Assembly (NCBI GenBank): GCA_020441605.1
Contig: JAGRLX010000131.1
Span: 1 to 15,068, forward strand
Origin: Alphaproteobacteria bacterium
Lineage (GTDB): Bacteria; Pseudomonadota; Alphaproteobacteria; Rhizobiales; Aestuariivirgaceae
Length of the DNA: 15,068 nt
Reading direction: 5' to 3'
In this document: positions 7,321-14,690 of the stretch, in pieces
Position numbering within the stretch: the first letter of the stretch is position 1
Layout: the number at the start of each line of letters is the position of its first letter
Position numbers and translations under genes: made by a program
The notes under the pieces: model-generated
Databases searched by the model: none
What the model saw: the letters and a program-made list of their open reading frames with translations, nothing else
Told to the model about the DNA's origin: nothing

Positions 7321-7943
7321 CCAAGGACAAGGGCCCACGCGACGACCGCTGGTATCTCAATTTGATGGCCCCCAACACCAAGGGCCCAAAATTTGCCTGG
7401 CTCGATCCGACTTCGATCTATATCAACGGCGATGCTTTCCACGATCTGCTCGATGACCTGGTGGCCGATCTCGCAGGGGTGAAGGCCGACGTGGTTGGCG
7501 GTCTCGATGCCATGGGTTTCGTGCTTGGCTCTGCCTTGGCGACACGGCTCGGCGTTGGTTTCCTGCCGATCCGCAAGGCCGGAAAGCTTTGCGTCGACAC
7601 CGACAAGGTGAGCTTCTCGAATTATTCGGGCCGCACCCAGGACATGGAAATGCGCCTTCCGGCCTTCGCCGCCGGCACCAAGGTCCTGCTTGCAGATCAA
7701 TGGGTGGAGACCGGCGGCACAATGGACGGCGCCATCCGCCTGGTTGAGCGCCAAGGCGGCGTGGTGGCCGGTATCGCCGCCGTTGCCATCGAGGAAAATG
7801 CGGTAACCAAGGGCTATCGCGGCAAATACCGCTGCGTGGCGGGCGTTGTGCCGGGCTCGCGCTGGCAAACCGAATGCAATGCACAGCGCCTGACCAGCTT
7901 CGCTGCCTACAAGCCGGAAATGGTCTTCCCAAGGATCGGCTAG
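7317..7943 (+). CDS. Adenine-phosphoribosyltransferase-like protein with altered PRPP loop
   Basis: A 208-aa type I phosphoribosyltransferase fold. FLPIRKAGKL (82-91) and the hood-to-loop stretch NYSGRTQDMEMR match adenine phosphoribosyltransferase (Apt). The PRPP loop reads VLLADQWVETGGT (123-135), where Apt has two adjacent acidic residues (VDDLLATGGT); Gln128 replaces the second, and Glu131 precedes TGGT. The pyrophosphate loop is GLDAMGF (62-68) where Apt has an ARGF-type sequence, so an Arg is replaced by Met. It is longer than bacterial Apt (about 170-185 aa), with an extra N-terminal segment and a different C terminus. It probably binds a ribose-phosphate ligand, but ordinary adenine salvage is doubtful. 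It is coupled to the BtpA-like gene by ATGA, with GGAG about 9 bases upstream. Its TAG shares CTAG with the stop of the convergent aldolase gene. Confidence 0.78.
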   Translation: MTKDKGPRDDRWYLNLMAPNTKGPKFAWLDPTSIYINGDAFHDLLDDLVADLAGVKADVVGGLDAMGFVLGSALATRLGVGFLPIRKAGKLCVDTDKVSFSNYSGRTQDMEMRLPAFAAGTKVLLADQWVETGGTMDGAIRLVERQGGVVAGIAAVAIEENAVTKGYRGKYRCVAGVVPGSRWQTECNAQRLTSFAAYKPEMVFPRIG

Positions 7944-8575
7944 CCTGGCGGAAAGCGCCGCTTGAGGTCCTCGATCTGGGCGGGGTTCAGATAACGCGTC
8001 GGTCTGCCATGCAGCAGGAGATAAAGCCTGGCGGTTTCCTCCAGTTCCTCCATCGCGTCGATTGCCGCCGACAATGAACTTCCGGCTACCACTGGGCCGT
8101 GGTTGGCGAGCAGCATGGCCGAATGTCTTGCGGCCAGTTTCCCCACCGCCTCGCCCAGCGCCTTGTCGCCCGGCGCATAATAGGGAACCAGTGGCAGCTT
8201 GCCGACCCGCATGACATAATAAGCAGTGATCGGCGGCAGCACGTCTTCGTGGTCGATGCCATCGAGGCAGGACACCGCCACCGAATGCGTTGAGTGAAGA
8301 TGGACCACGGCCCCGGCCTTCTCCCGCTCACGGTACATGGCGAGATGCAGGAAGCTCTCCTTGGTCGGATCATCGCCATCGACGAGGTGGCCATGATCGT
8401 CGAGTTTCGATAGCCGCGCTGGATCGAGCCGGCCGAGCGACGAGCCTGTTGGCGTCATCAGCCAGCCGTCGGCAATCCGCATACTGATGTTTCCCGAACT
8501 GCCGAAAGTCAGACGCCGCTCGAACATGGAGCGGCCCATGTCAGCGATGAATTCGCGGGCCCGGGCTTCGTTCAT
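7940..8575 (-). CDS. Class II aldolase/decarboxylase, OtnC-like (3-oxo-tetronate 4-phosphate decarboxylase family)
   Basis: A 211-aa cytoplasmic metal-dependent enzyme of the fuculose-phosphate aldolase family. Seen: phosphate-binding GSSGN (25-29), TPTGSSLG (41-48), the acid/base Glu73 in KESFLHLAMY, and Zn-ligand candidates His92 and His94 in HLHSTHS and His159 in LLANHG. The middle segment LPLVPYYAPGDKAL (127-140) is typical of OtnC, which decarboxylates 3-oxo-tetronate 4-phosphate to dihydroxyacetone phosphate and CO2. The substrate here is probably the phosphorylated product of the adjacent DUF1537 kinase. The ATG at 8575 overlaps the kinase TGA (ATGA); a longer frame upstream only shadows the kinase. 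It is the last gene of the right-hand operon and its stop meets that of the convergent phosphoribosyltransferase gene. Confidence 0.88.
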   Translation of the reverse strand: MNEARAREFIADMGRSMFERRLTFGSSGNISMRIADGWLMTPTGSSLGRLDPARLSKLDDHGHLVDGDDPTKESFLHLAMYREREKAGAVVHLHSTHSVAVSCLDGIDHEDVLPPITAYYVMRVGKLPLVPYYAPGDKALGEAVGKLAARHSAMLLANHGPVVAGSSLSAAIDAMEELEETARLYLLLHGRPTRYLNPAQIEDLKRRFPPG

Positions 8576-9831
8576 TTCAAGGCCTCCAGCGCTTGCAGAA
8601 AGAAATCCGGTCCGCCGAAATTGCCTGACTTCAGTGCCAGCGCCAGGCGCGGGTTGCCGTAGGACAGCGTGGCGGGAACGCCGGGTGCGATCTGCGGCCC
8701 GATCTCCAGCGCCTCGACACCAAGCGCCGACACCACGGCACCGGAAGTCTCGCCGCCGGCCACGACCAGCCGCCGCACACCGGCCTCGACCAGTGCTTTG
8801 GCTATGGTTGCAATGGCATTCTCGACCATCGCGCCAGCAGCCACGCGGCCATATTGTGCCTGGATGCGCGCCACCGCGTCCGGCGCCGCAGTCGAATGGA
8901 TCAGGATTGGTCCCTTGGAGAGTTCCGCCTTGGCCCAAGCGATGGTTGCGGCAACGGTCCCCGGTCCGTCGGAGGCGAGTTCACGCGGATCCAGCATCAA
9001 GGCAGGCGCCTTCCCCCGCATCCTGGCGACTTGTTCCATTGTTGCCGCCGAGCAGCTGCCGGCCAGAACGGCGGCCATGCCCCCGGCCTCGTCGAGCGCT
9101 CTCACGCCGTCGCGCTTAGGCAATTGACGCGACATGCGGAAATTGGCCGGAAGGCCCAGTGCTACGCCCGACCCACCGGTTATGAGTTGCAGTGGTGCGC
9201 ATGCGGCACCAATGTTTTCCAGGTCGATGTCCTCGATGGCATCCACGATCGCATGCCGGACACCGTCCTTGCGCAGGGCGGCAAAGGCGTCGCTGATGGC
9301 AATCGGTCCCTTCTTCACCGAGGAATACGGTACTAGGCCCACCTTGTTCCTGGTCTGCCGGCCGAGCACGCGTACCAGGTTCGAGTCGGTCATCGGTGTC
9401 AGCGGGTGATGACGCATGCTCGAATCCGACAGCAGCGCGCTGCCGACGAAAAGATGTCCGAGATAGATGCTTCTGCCGTTTTCCGGAAAGGCCGGGCAGG
9501 CGATCGTGAAGTCGGCCTGCAATTCGTCGAGGAGGGCATCGGTCACCGGCCCGATATTGCCGTCATCGGTCGAATCGAAGGTCGAGCAATATTTGAAGAA
9601 GATCTGCCGGGCGCCATGGGCCTTGAGCCAGCGGCAGGCTTCCAACGATTGCGAAACAGCGGCTGCGGCGGGAATGGTGCGTGATTTCAGCGCCACAACA
9701 ATGGCATCTGCCTGTGGCGCTTCACCCCGTGGCACGCCGATGGTCTGCACCGTGTGCATCCCATAGCGGGTCAGGGTGTTGGCGAGATCGGTTGCGCCGG
9801 TGAAATCGTCCGCGATACAGCCGAGCAGCAT
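8572..9831 (-). CDS. DUF1537 four-carbon acid sugar kinase (OtnK/OiaK-like)
   Basis: A 419-aa kinase, normal length for DUF1537 enzymes, which phosphorylate 3-oxo-tetronates (OtnK), 3-oxo-isoapionate (OiaK) and related acid sugars with ATP. The N-terminal acid-sugar domain opens with IADDFTGATDLA (6-17) and contains FFKYCSTFDSTDDGNIGP. The C-terminal nucleotide-binding domain carries LVVAGGETSGAVV, IGPQIAPGVP and LALKSGNFGGPDFF near the end, all diagnostic. The ATG at 9831 lies two bases after the TAG of the lactonase-like gene, and the gene overlaps the aldolase by four bases, so the three enzymes are surely co-expressed. Sequence alone does not separate the OtnK from the OiaK substrate; the neighbouring lactonase favours a 3-oxo-isoapionate-type acid, while the OtnC-like neighbour favours a 3-oxo-tetronate. 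Confidence 0.9.
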   Translation of the reverse strand: MLLGCIADDFTGATDLANTLTRYGMHTVQTIGVPRGEAPQADAIVVALKSRTIPAAAAVSQSLEACRWLKAHGARQIFFKYCSTFDSTDDGNIGPVTDALLDELQADFTIACPAFPENGRSIYLGHLFVGSALLSDSSMRHHPLTPMTDSNLVRVLGRQTRNKVGLVPYSSVKKGPIAISDAFAALRKDGVRHAIVDAIEDIDLENIGAACAPLQLITGGSGVALGLPANFRMSRQLPKRDGVRALDEAGGMAAVLAGSCSAATMEQVARMRGKAPALMLDPRELASDGPGTVAATIAWAKAELSKGPILIHSTAAPDAVARIQAQYGRVAAGAMVENAIATIAKALVEAGVRRLVVAGGETSGAVVSALGVEALEIGPQIAPGVPATLSYGNPRLALALKSGNFGGPDFFLQALEALK

Positions 9832-9833
9832 GG

Positions 9834-11798
9834 CTAAGCGGCGGCGATACGGACAACGGCATAGGGGGCGAGTTCGGTCTGTGTAACCTTCTTGAGCCTC
9901 ATGCCAGGACGCGAGAGGAAGTCTGGTGTTCTTGCCGCCATTACGAACGAGCCTTCGTCGAGCCTGTGACTATCGCCCGCCCCGGAGAAGCCCTTGATCC
10001 TGACGCTCTGTATCTTGCCCGTGAGATTGGCAAGCCACAGGACCGGCCCCCGCTTGGACTTGAGCGCAAGTGCCGCGACTGATGAGGGCGAGGAGGATTC
10101 CGCCCTCATCAGTCGCGCACCGCTGGCGGGCGCAAGGCCGGCCAGCACATGAAAGGCAGGAAAGACCGCGGCATCGTTGGCATCGAACCAGGGTTGGGCA
10201 TGGCGCGCCTTGCGATAGATGACGCCCTGTAGTCCAGTAGCGGCGCCAAGCGTTACCGCATCCAGCGCACCGCGGCTCGCGGCGGCCACAAGGCCAAGAT
10301 TCCATGCCGCGGCGAAGAGGCCACGTTGGCGCGGGTCCATGTCGGCGAGGCAGACCCGCCCGTTGTTCGGGTTGGATGCAACCGCCGCGCCGTAGGGATT
10401 GTCACGGCAGGGAATGCCCGATGGGCCGAGGTGGTAGGGCGTCTTGCCCATCATGTTGCGCGTCGATGTGAAGATCGACGGCAGCGATTCGAGCGTCTCC
10501 ATCACCGAGATATCATCGGCCGCATGGACGATCGGACAGATCGTGTGGGTGACGAAATCGAAAGTCCCGCGCGGCGCCGGCTTGCGATTGAGTTCGGTGA
10601 AATAGGACAGCATGCCGCCACCAAGCACGGCGCGAGGAAATTCCTTGCGTGCCGCCGCGGCCATCTCCTCGTAGGTCGGCCCCCAGGGGCGCGGCGTATT
10701 GGGCTGGAAGGACTTCAGATCATGCATCTGAGTGACCACGACGGCATCGGGGTCGAGACCTCCGCTCCGCACCTCGGCGGCAATTTCCGCCATTTCCTTG
10801 CGTGCTTCGGCCTTGGCCGGAAGAATGACTTCCAGCGTCACGGGCTTGCCGGTCCGGGCCTTCAACTTCGCGAAGGTCGCAGCCGCCGCTGCCTGGCCGC
10901 CATTGCGGCCGTCGATCTGGCAGACGAGATGGGCAGGGCTTGCGGCCGCAATGAGAGCAACCTTGGCCAAGGCGGCCTTGGCCTCGCCCATCGCTATGCC
11001 GACGCCGATGGCCGGCAGCTTGCCCGCCGCGCCGCCGAGGCTGACGTCGACCGTACCGCCACCCTGCCGCGCCACCTTGCCTGCGGGCTTTCCGTCAAGC
11101 GTCACGGTGATGGACTGGTCGAAACTCTCGCCCTTCTTCAAAGTGTAGGGCCAGGGGTCGAGTAGGGAGCACACATAGGTCTTGTAGGAGGCATCCATCC
11201 AGTTGCGATGGTCCTCCATCTCGAACTTGTTGCCTTCCATCAGAACGGTCGCCGTCACGCCGGGCATAACCGTATGCTTCAGCGAGCGGATCTCGAAGAC
11301 GGGCTGTCCGGGGCTGATGAATTTAGGGAACCTGGATCTCCGCTGCTTACCATCGGTGTGCAAGATTTCCACCGGCTCGCCGACGATGCCGACCAGCGGA
11401 TGAAGAACCACGAAACCGGTTCGGTTGGTCAGGAAGTCGCTGAGCGGCGTACCCGTGGCCGAGAATTTCACCACGCCGCTGGCGTTGGCCTCGATCCGGG
11501 CCTCGTAGCGAATACCCTGGGTCTTGTCCTTGCAGGTCGCCGTATAGCTGACTGAAAAGCTGTCACGCCCTTGCTTGACCTTCAGACCCTCGATCATCGG
11601 TCCGTAGGTGCCCCAGTTCTTGTCGCGCACCAGGAAGGCGATCCCGCGAAGGACTTCGACGCCGCGATACCGGATGTAGCGCAATGCCCCGTTGTCGAGC
11701 ATGGCATCGATCGGCCCGGCGGTCAGGATGCGCTTCTTCCCATCCGGAACTTCGGTGCCGAAGAGCTTTATGGCTCGGCTAGCCCTTGCAGTCGCCAT
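9834..11798 (-). CDS. Probable D-apionate lactonase-like enzyme (ApnL-type), 654 aa
   Basis: A large protein without signal peptide. It divides into an N-terminal beta-rich domain (about 1-235), a linker (about 236-258), an alpha/beta barrel-like domain (about 259-560) and a C-terminal beta domain (about 575-654), a layout like glycoside hydrolases of the GH-A clan. FEMEDHRNWMDASYKTY (192-208) followed by DPWPYTL is the stretch I associate from memory with D-apionate lactonase, which opens D-apionolactone to D-apionate in apiose breakdown. Supporting context is its place between a sugar importer and an acid-sugar kinase. The ATG at 11798 has a strong AAGGGAGG ahead, and the gene lies 18 bases after the ATPase gene. 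A 17-bp inverted repeat lies within codons for about residues 561-575, at the junction to the C-terminal domain. The substrate is inferred; another branched or aldonic lactone is possible. Confidence 0.65.
   Translation of the reverse strand: MATARASRAIKLFGTEVPDGKKRILTAGPIDAMLDNGALRYIRYRGVEVLRGIAFLVRDKNWGTYGPMIEGLKVKQGRDSFSVSYTATCKDKTQGIRYEARIEANASGVVKFSATGTPLSDFLTNRTGFVVLHPLVGIVGEPVEILHTDGKQRRSRFPKFISPGQPVFEIRSLKHTVMPGVTATVLMEGNKFEMEDHRNWMDASYKTYVCSLLDPWPYTLKKGESFDQSITVTLDGKPAGKVARQGGGTVDVSLGGAAGKLPAIGVGIAMGEAKAALAKVALIAAASPAHLVCQIDGRNGGQAAAAATFAKLKARTGKPVTLEVILPAKAEARKEMAEIAAEVRSGGLDPDAVVVTQMHDLKSFQPNTPRPWGPTYEEMAAAARKEFPRAVLGGGMLSYFTELNRKPAPRGTFDFVTHTICPIVHAADDISVMETLESLPSIFTSTRNMMGKTPYHLGPSGIPCRDNPYGAAVASNPNNGRVCLADMDPRQRGLFAAAWNLGLVAAASRGALDAVTLGAATGLQGVIYRKARHAQPWFDANDAAVFPAFHVLAGLAPASGARLMRAESSSPSSVAALALKSKRGPVLWLANLTGKIQSVRIKGFSGAGDSHRLDEGSFVMAARTPDFLSRPGMRLKKVTQTELAPYAVVRIAAA
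10074..10117. repeat. Perfect 17-bp inverted repeat with 10-base loop inside the lactonase-like gene
   Basis: CGCGACTGATGAGGGCG (10074-10090) is exactly complementary to CGCCCTCATCAGTCGCG (10101-10117). The spacer is AGGAGGATTC. In the minus-strand message the loop reads GAAUCCUCCU. The repeat keeps the frame open and encodes a Ser-rich inter-domain linker (AESSSPSS). There is no T run. Confidence 0.9.
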
Positions 11799-11816
11799 GG
11801 TGGCCTCCCTTGCGAA

Positions 11817-12890
11817 TTATAACACCTTCTCGGTCTGCGGATCGATGACCACGGCACGGGTCATGTCAATGTCGATATGCGCCGCCTCGCCCGGCCTGCT
11901 GACCTCGTGGGCTCCAAGTTCGGCGATGATGCTCGTGCCGCCCAGCGGCAACGTGACGTGAACACGTGAACCGGTGGGCTGCACCAGTTCGATGGTGACC
12001 GGCACGCGGGCATGGCCGGCCGGCGCGGTCTTCGCAGCCAGCTTGATATGCTGTGGCCTGATGCCCACCACAACGCCCTGTCCCGCCGTCGGACTGCACC
12101 CTGGCGGCAAGGGCAATTGTGTGCCGTCGCCAAGCACCAGGCCTGCGCCCTCTGCTGTCGCTTCGAGGAAGTTCATCTTCGGGCTTCCGAGAAATCCGGC
12201 GACGAAGCGTGTCATCGGACGTTCGAACAGGTCAAGCGGTGCGCCCAGTTGTTCGATCTTGCCGTCACGCAGCAGGACGATGCGGTCGGCCAGCGTCATG
12301 GCTTCGATCTGGTCATGGGTCACATAGATCATGGTGCGGCCCAGTTCCTGATGGAGGCGTTTGATCTCGACCCGCATGTCGTCGCGCAATTGGGCATCGA
12401 GGTTCGAAAGGGGTTCGTCAAAGAGGTAGAGGATGGCGTCACGCACGATGGCGCGTCCGATGGCAACTCGTTGACGCTGGCCACCCGACAATTCGCGCGG
12501 GAGGCGCTGCAGGAGATGGCCGATGCCAAGCATCTCCGCGGCACGGTTCACCCGCCGGTCGACCTCGCTGTCGGTGAACTTGCGGGCCCGCAGGCCGAAC
12601 GCGATGTTCTCCTTCACGTTGAGATAGGGATAGAGCGCGTAGTTCTGGAAGACCATGGCGATGTCACGGTCGCGCGGCCTCGCCCAGGTCACGTCGCGGC
12701 CGCCGATTTCGATCGTGCCTTCGCTGACTTCCTCGAGACCGGCAATGGTGCGCAGCAGGGTGGACTTGCCACATCCCGACGGGCCGACCAGAACGGTGAA
12801 TTCGCCCGAAGGCACATCGAGATCGATGCCCTTGACCGCATGGAAGGCGCCGTAATGCTTGTGGAGGCTGGTGATCTTGAGATCCGACAT
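11817..12890 (-). CDS. CUT1-type sugar importer ATP-binding subunit (MsmK/UgpC/MalK-like)
   Basis: A 357-aa ATPase. Motifs in order: Walker A GPSGCGKS (36-43), Q-loop VFQNYALYPYLNV with Gln82, signature LSGGQ (134-138), Walker B LYLFDE (154-159), and H-loop THDQIEAMTLADRIV with His192. The C-terminal third holds TOBE/regulatory-domain motifs such as VVGIRPQHIKL and the ending HIDIDMTRAVVIDPQT, normal for the MalK/UgpC group. It is full length. The gene follows the MalG-like permease after three bases (TAG TAC ATG) and precedes the lactonase-like gene by 18 bases, so the importer and catabolic enzymes share one transcript. Carbohydrate or sugar-acid import is well supported; the precise substrate is not. 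Confidence 0.93.
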   Translation of the reverse strand: MSDLKITSLHKHYGAFHAVKGIDLDVPSGEFTVLVGPSGCGKSTLLRTIAGLEEVSEGTIEIGGRDVTWARPRDRDIAMVFQNYALYPYLNVKENIAFGLRARKFTDSEVDRRVNRAAEMLGIGHLLQRLPRELSGGQRQRVAIGRAIVRDAILYLFDEPLSNLDAQLRDDMRVEIKRLHQELGRTMIYVTHDQIEAMTLADRIVLLRDGKIEQLGAPLDLFERPMTRFVAGFLGSPKMNFLEATAEGAGLVLGDGTQLPLPPGCSPTAGQGVVVGIRPQHIKLAAKTAPAGHARVPVTIELVQPTGSRVHVTLPLGGTSIIAELGAHEVSRPGEAAHIDIDMTRAVVIDPQTEKVL

Positions 12891-12893
12891 GTA

Positions 12894-13733
12894 CTAACCC
12901 TTGACTGCGCCCATCGAAATGCCGCGCACCAGATAGCGTTGCAAGATCGCGACGGTGAAGAAGACCGGAATGGTGCCGAGCACCGACATGGCGGCGATCT
13001 TGGCCCAGAAATTGGATTGTCCGCCGAAGTAGTGTGTCACCTGCACGGTGTAGGTCGTCACCTCCGTGCGGGTGAGAACCAGCGCAAAGAGGAAATCATT
13101 CCAGGCGAACACGAAGGTGAAGACAGCAGTGGCAAATAGTCCCGACCGGGCCATGGGCAGCACCACCTTCCAGAGCACTTCCCAGCGGGTGCAGCCGTCG
13201 ACCAGGGCACTCTCTTCAAGTTCGAGCGGAATATCCTCGATGTAACCGCGCATCATCCAGATCACATAGGGAAGGCTGAAGGCCGTGTAGAGAATGATGA
13301 GGCCGTGAAAGCTGTCGACCCAGCCCAGCCAGACATAGAGAAGGAAGACCGGAAAGACGATTGCCACTGGCGGCATCATGCGCTGTGAAATGATCCACAC
13401 CGCTAGGTTCTCGCCGCCGGTCTTGAAGCGCACCAGGCTGTAGGCGGCGACCGTTCCCAGGATCATGGCGAAGAAGGTCGAGACGGTGGCCAGCACCAGG
13501 CTGTTCCACACGGTCTCGGCGTCGCCATCCTTGAACAGCACCTTGTAGTTGGCCAGTTGCAGGCTCTTGGGATACCAGACCGGCGGGAAGGCGAAGATCT
13601 CGTCCGGCGTCTTGAAGGAGATGATGAACAGCCAATAGACCGGAAACACGAAGACGATGACCAGGGCCAGCGCCGCGGCATAGCGTGCCGCAAGCCGGAC
13701 GTCTCTGCGGCGATGAAAGGGCAGGGCGCTCAT
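12894..13733 (-). CDS. CUT1-type sugar importer permease, MalG-like
   Basis: A 279-aa inner-membrane protein with six likely membrane segments; the first (about 16-40) is followed by the MalG-type SFKTPDEIFAFPP. The EAA loop runs from E174 to P193 (EESALVDGCTRWEVLWKVVLP), close to the classical pattern EAAxxDGA. The protein ends YLVRGISMGAVKG, the usual MalG-type end (VRGLTAGAVKG), so the C terminus is intact. The ATG at 13733 overlaps the TGA of the MalF-like gene (ATGA); a longer form starting at 13763 adds ten residues encoded inside that gene and is unlikely. Confidence 0.94.
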   Translation of the reverse strand: MSALPFHRRRDVRLAARYAAALALVIVFVFPVYWLFIISFKTPDEIFAFPPVWYPKSLQLANYKVLFKDGDAETVWNSLVLATVSTFFAMILGTVAAYSLVRFKTGGENLAVWIISQRMMPPVAIVFPVFLLYVWLGWVDSFHGLIILYTAFSLPYVIWMMRGYIEDIPLELEESALVDGCTRWEVLWKVVLPMARSGLFATAVFTFVFAWNDFLFALVLTRTEVTTYTVQVTHYFGGQSNFWAKIAAMSVLGTIPVFFTVAILQRYLVRGISMGAVKG

Positions 13734-14629
13734 TTGGCCAGCCCCATGCGCCGGATCGCCCACACAACCACCACCGTGAGGATGGCAATGACCAGGAAGG
13801 CGATGGCCGCCGTGTAGCTGGTTTCGAATTGCTTGAAGCCTTGGGTATAGGCGTAGATCGAGATGGTCTCGGTCATGGTGCCGGGACCTCCCATGGTCAG
13901 TGCCCAGATGATGTCGAAGATGCGGAACAGATCAAGTCCGCGGATGAGGATGGCGATCGCCATGACCGGCCAGATCGCCGGCAACACGATATAGCGGAAG
14001 CTGCGCCAGAAGCGGGCCCCGTCGATCTCGGCCGCCTCGGTGAGTGACTTGTCGACATTGGACAGGGCGGCAAGGAGGATGAGGAACATGAACGGCGTCC
14101 ATTGCCAGATCTCGCAGAAGATGATCGCCGGATAGACGAGATTGGGCGAGATAGTCCACAGCGCGTTCACCCGTTCCCCTGCGAACCAGCCGAGGATCTG
14201 GTTGATTGGGCCGTACTGGTTGTCGAACAGTAGCCGCCAGGTGGCACCGGCCACGATCGGCGAGATGATGGTTGGAAGCACCAGAAGCGAGACGAAGATC
14301 TGGCGTCCGGGCATGCGCTCGAGGAACAAATAGGCCATGGCGAGGCCGAGCAGCAATTCCAGAGGCAGCGCAATCGCAGTGATCAGCAGCGTGTGGATCA
14401 GCGATTCCCACAGTCGCTTGTCTTTGAACAGATTGGCGTAGTTGTAGAGCCCGTGGAACGAGGTATCGACATCCATCATGTCGATCCGCATGAAGCTGAC
14501 CACGAGCGAATATATCAGCGGAAACAGTCCGACGAGCAACAGCAGAAATACCGCCGGCGCGATGAGCCAGTATTTGAAATTCCGGTCGGGGCTGACGCGA
14601 AGTGCGGGAGCTGCGGCCAAGGCAATCAT
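13730..14629 (-). CDS. CUT1-type sugar importer permease, MalF-like
   Basis: A 299-aa inner-membrane protein with six likely membrane segments, the first about 20-44. The EAA loop runs from E198 to P217 (EAAEIDGARFWRSFRYIVLP), a good match to the conserved pattern. MGGPGTMTETISIYAY near 260-275 is typical of MalF-like sugar permeases. The ATG at 14629 gives a product of normal length; upstream frame up to 14800 would cross the hairpin and the binding-protein gene, and reads as low-complexity Arg-rich sequence, so it is rejected. It lies 61 bases after the binding-protein gene, with an 11-bp hairpin in that gap and only a weak Shine-Dalgarno. Confidence 0.94.
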   Translation of the reverse strand: MIALAAAPALRVSPDRNFKYWLIAPAVFLLLLVGLFPLIYSLVVSFMRIDMMDVDTSFHGLYNYANLFKDKRLWESLIHTLLITAIALPLELLLGLAMAYLFLERMPGRQIFVSLLVLPTIISPIVAGATWRLLFDNQYGPINQILGWFAGERVNALWTISPNLVYPAIIFCEIWQWTPFMFLILLAALSNVDKSLTEAAEIDGARFWRSFRYIVLPAIWPVMAIAILIRGLDLFRIFDIIWALTMGGPGTMTETISIYAYTQGFKQFETSYTAAIAFLVIAILTVVVVWAIRRMGLAK

Positions 14630-14649
14630 TCCATCAAGAAGGGCGGATC

Positions 14650-14675
14650 GTCCTGCCCGGCGTACCGGGCAGGAC
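14650..14675 (-). promoter_or_regulatory. 11-bp perfect hairpin between binding-protein and MalF-like genes
   Basis: GTCCTGCCCGG (14650-14660) pairs perfectly with CCGGGCAGGAC (14665-14675) around a four-base loop. No T run follows, so it is probably an mRNA-stabilising or partial attenuation element behind the binding-protein gene (inference). On the minus strand the outgoing arm GCCGGGCAGGAC resembles GGCGGGCAGGAC (11 of 12) in the gap of the other importer operon at 4216-4227. Confidence 0.7.
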
Positions 14676-14690
14676 CATGACGTATCGGCG

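Noticed and set aside
7940..8938. A 332-codon form of the aldolase
   Set aside because: The extra N-terminal part is a shadow of the kinase gene; the ATG at 8575 fits family length and the ATGA overlap.
10091..10096. AGGAGG on the plus strand as a ribosome-binding site for a hidden gene
   Set aside because: No start codon with a meaningful open frame follows at usable distance.
10326..11165. Plus-strand open frame of 279 codons
   Set aside because: It is antisense to the lactonase-like gene, with composition typical of a shadow frame.
12012..13139. Plus-strand open frame of 375 codons
   Set aside because: It is antisense to the importer ATPase and the end of the MalG-like gene, both of which have all family motifs.
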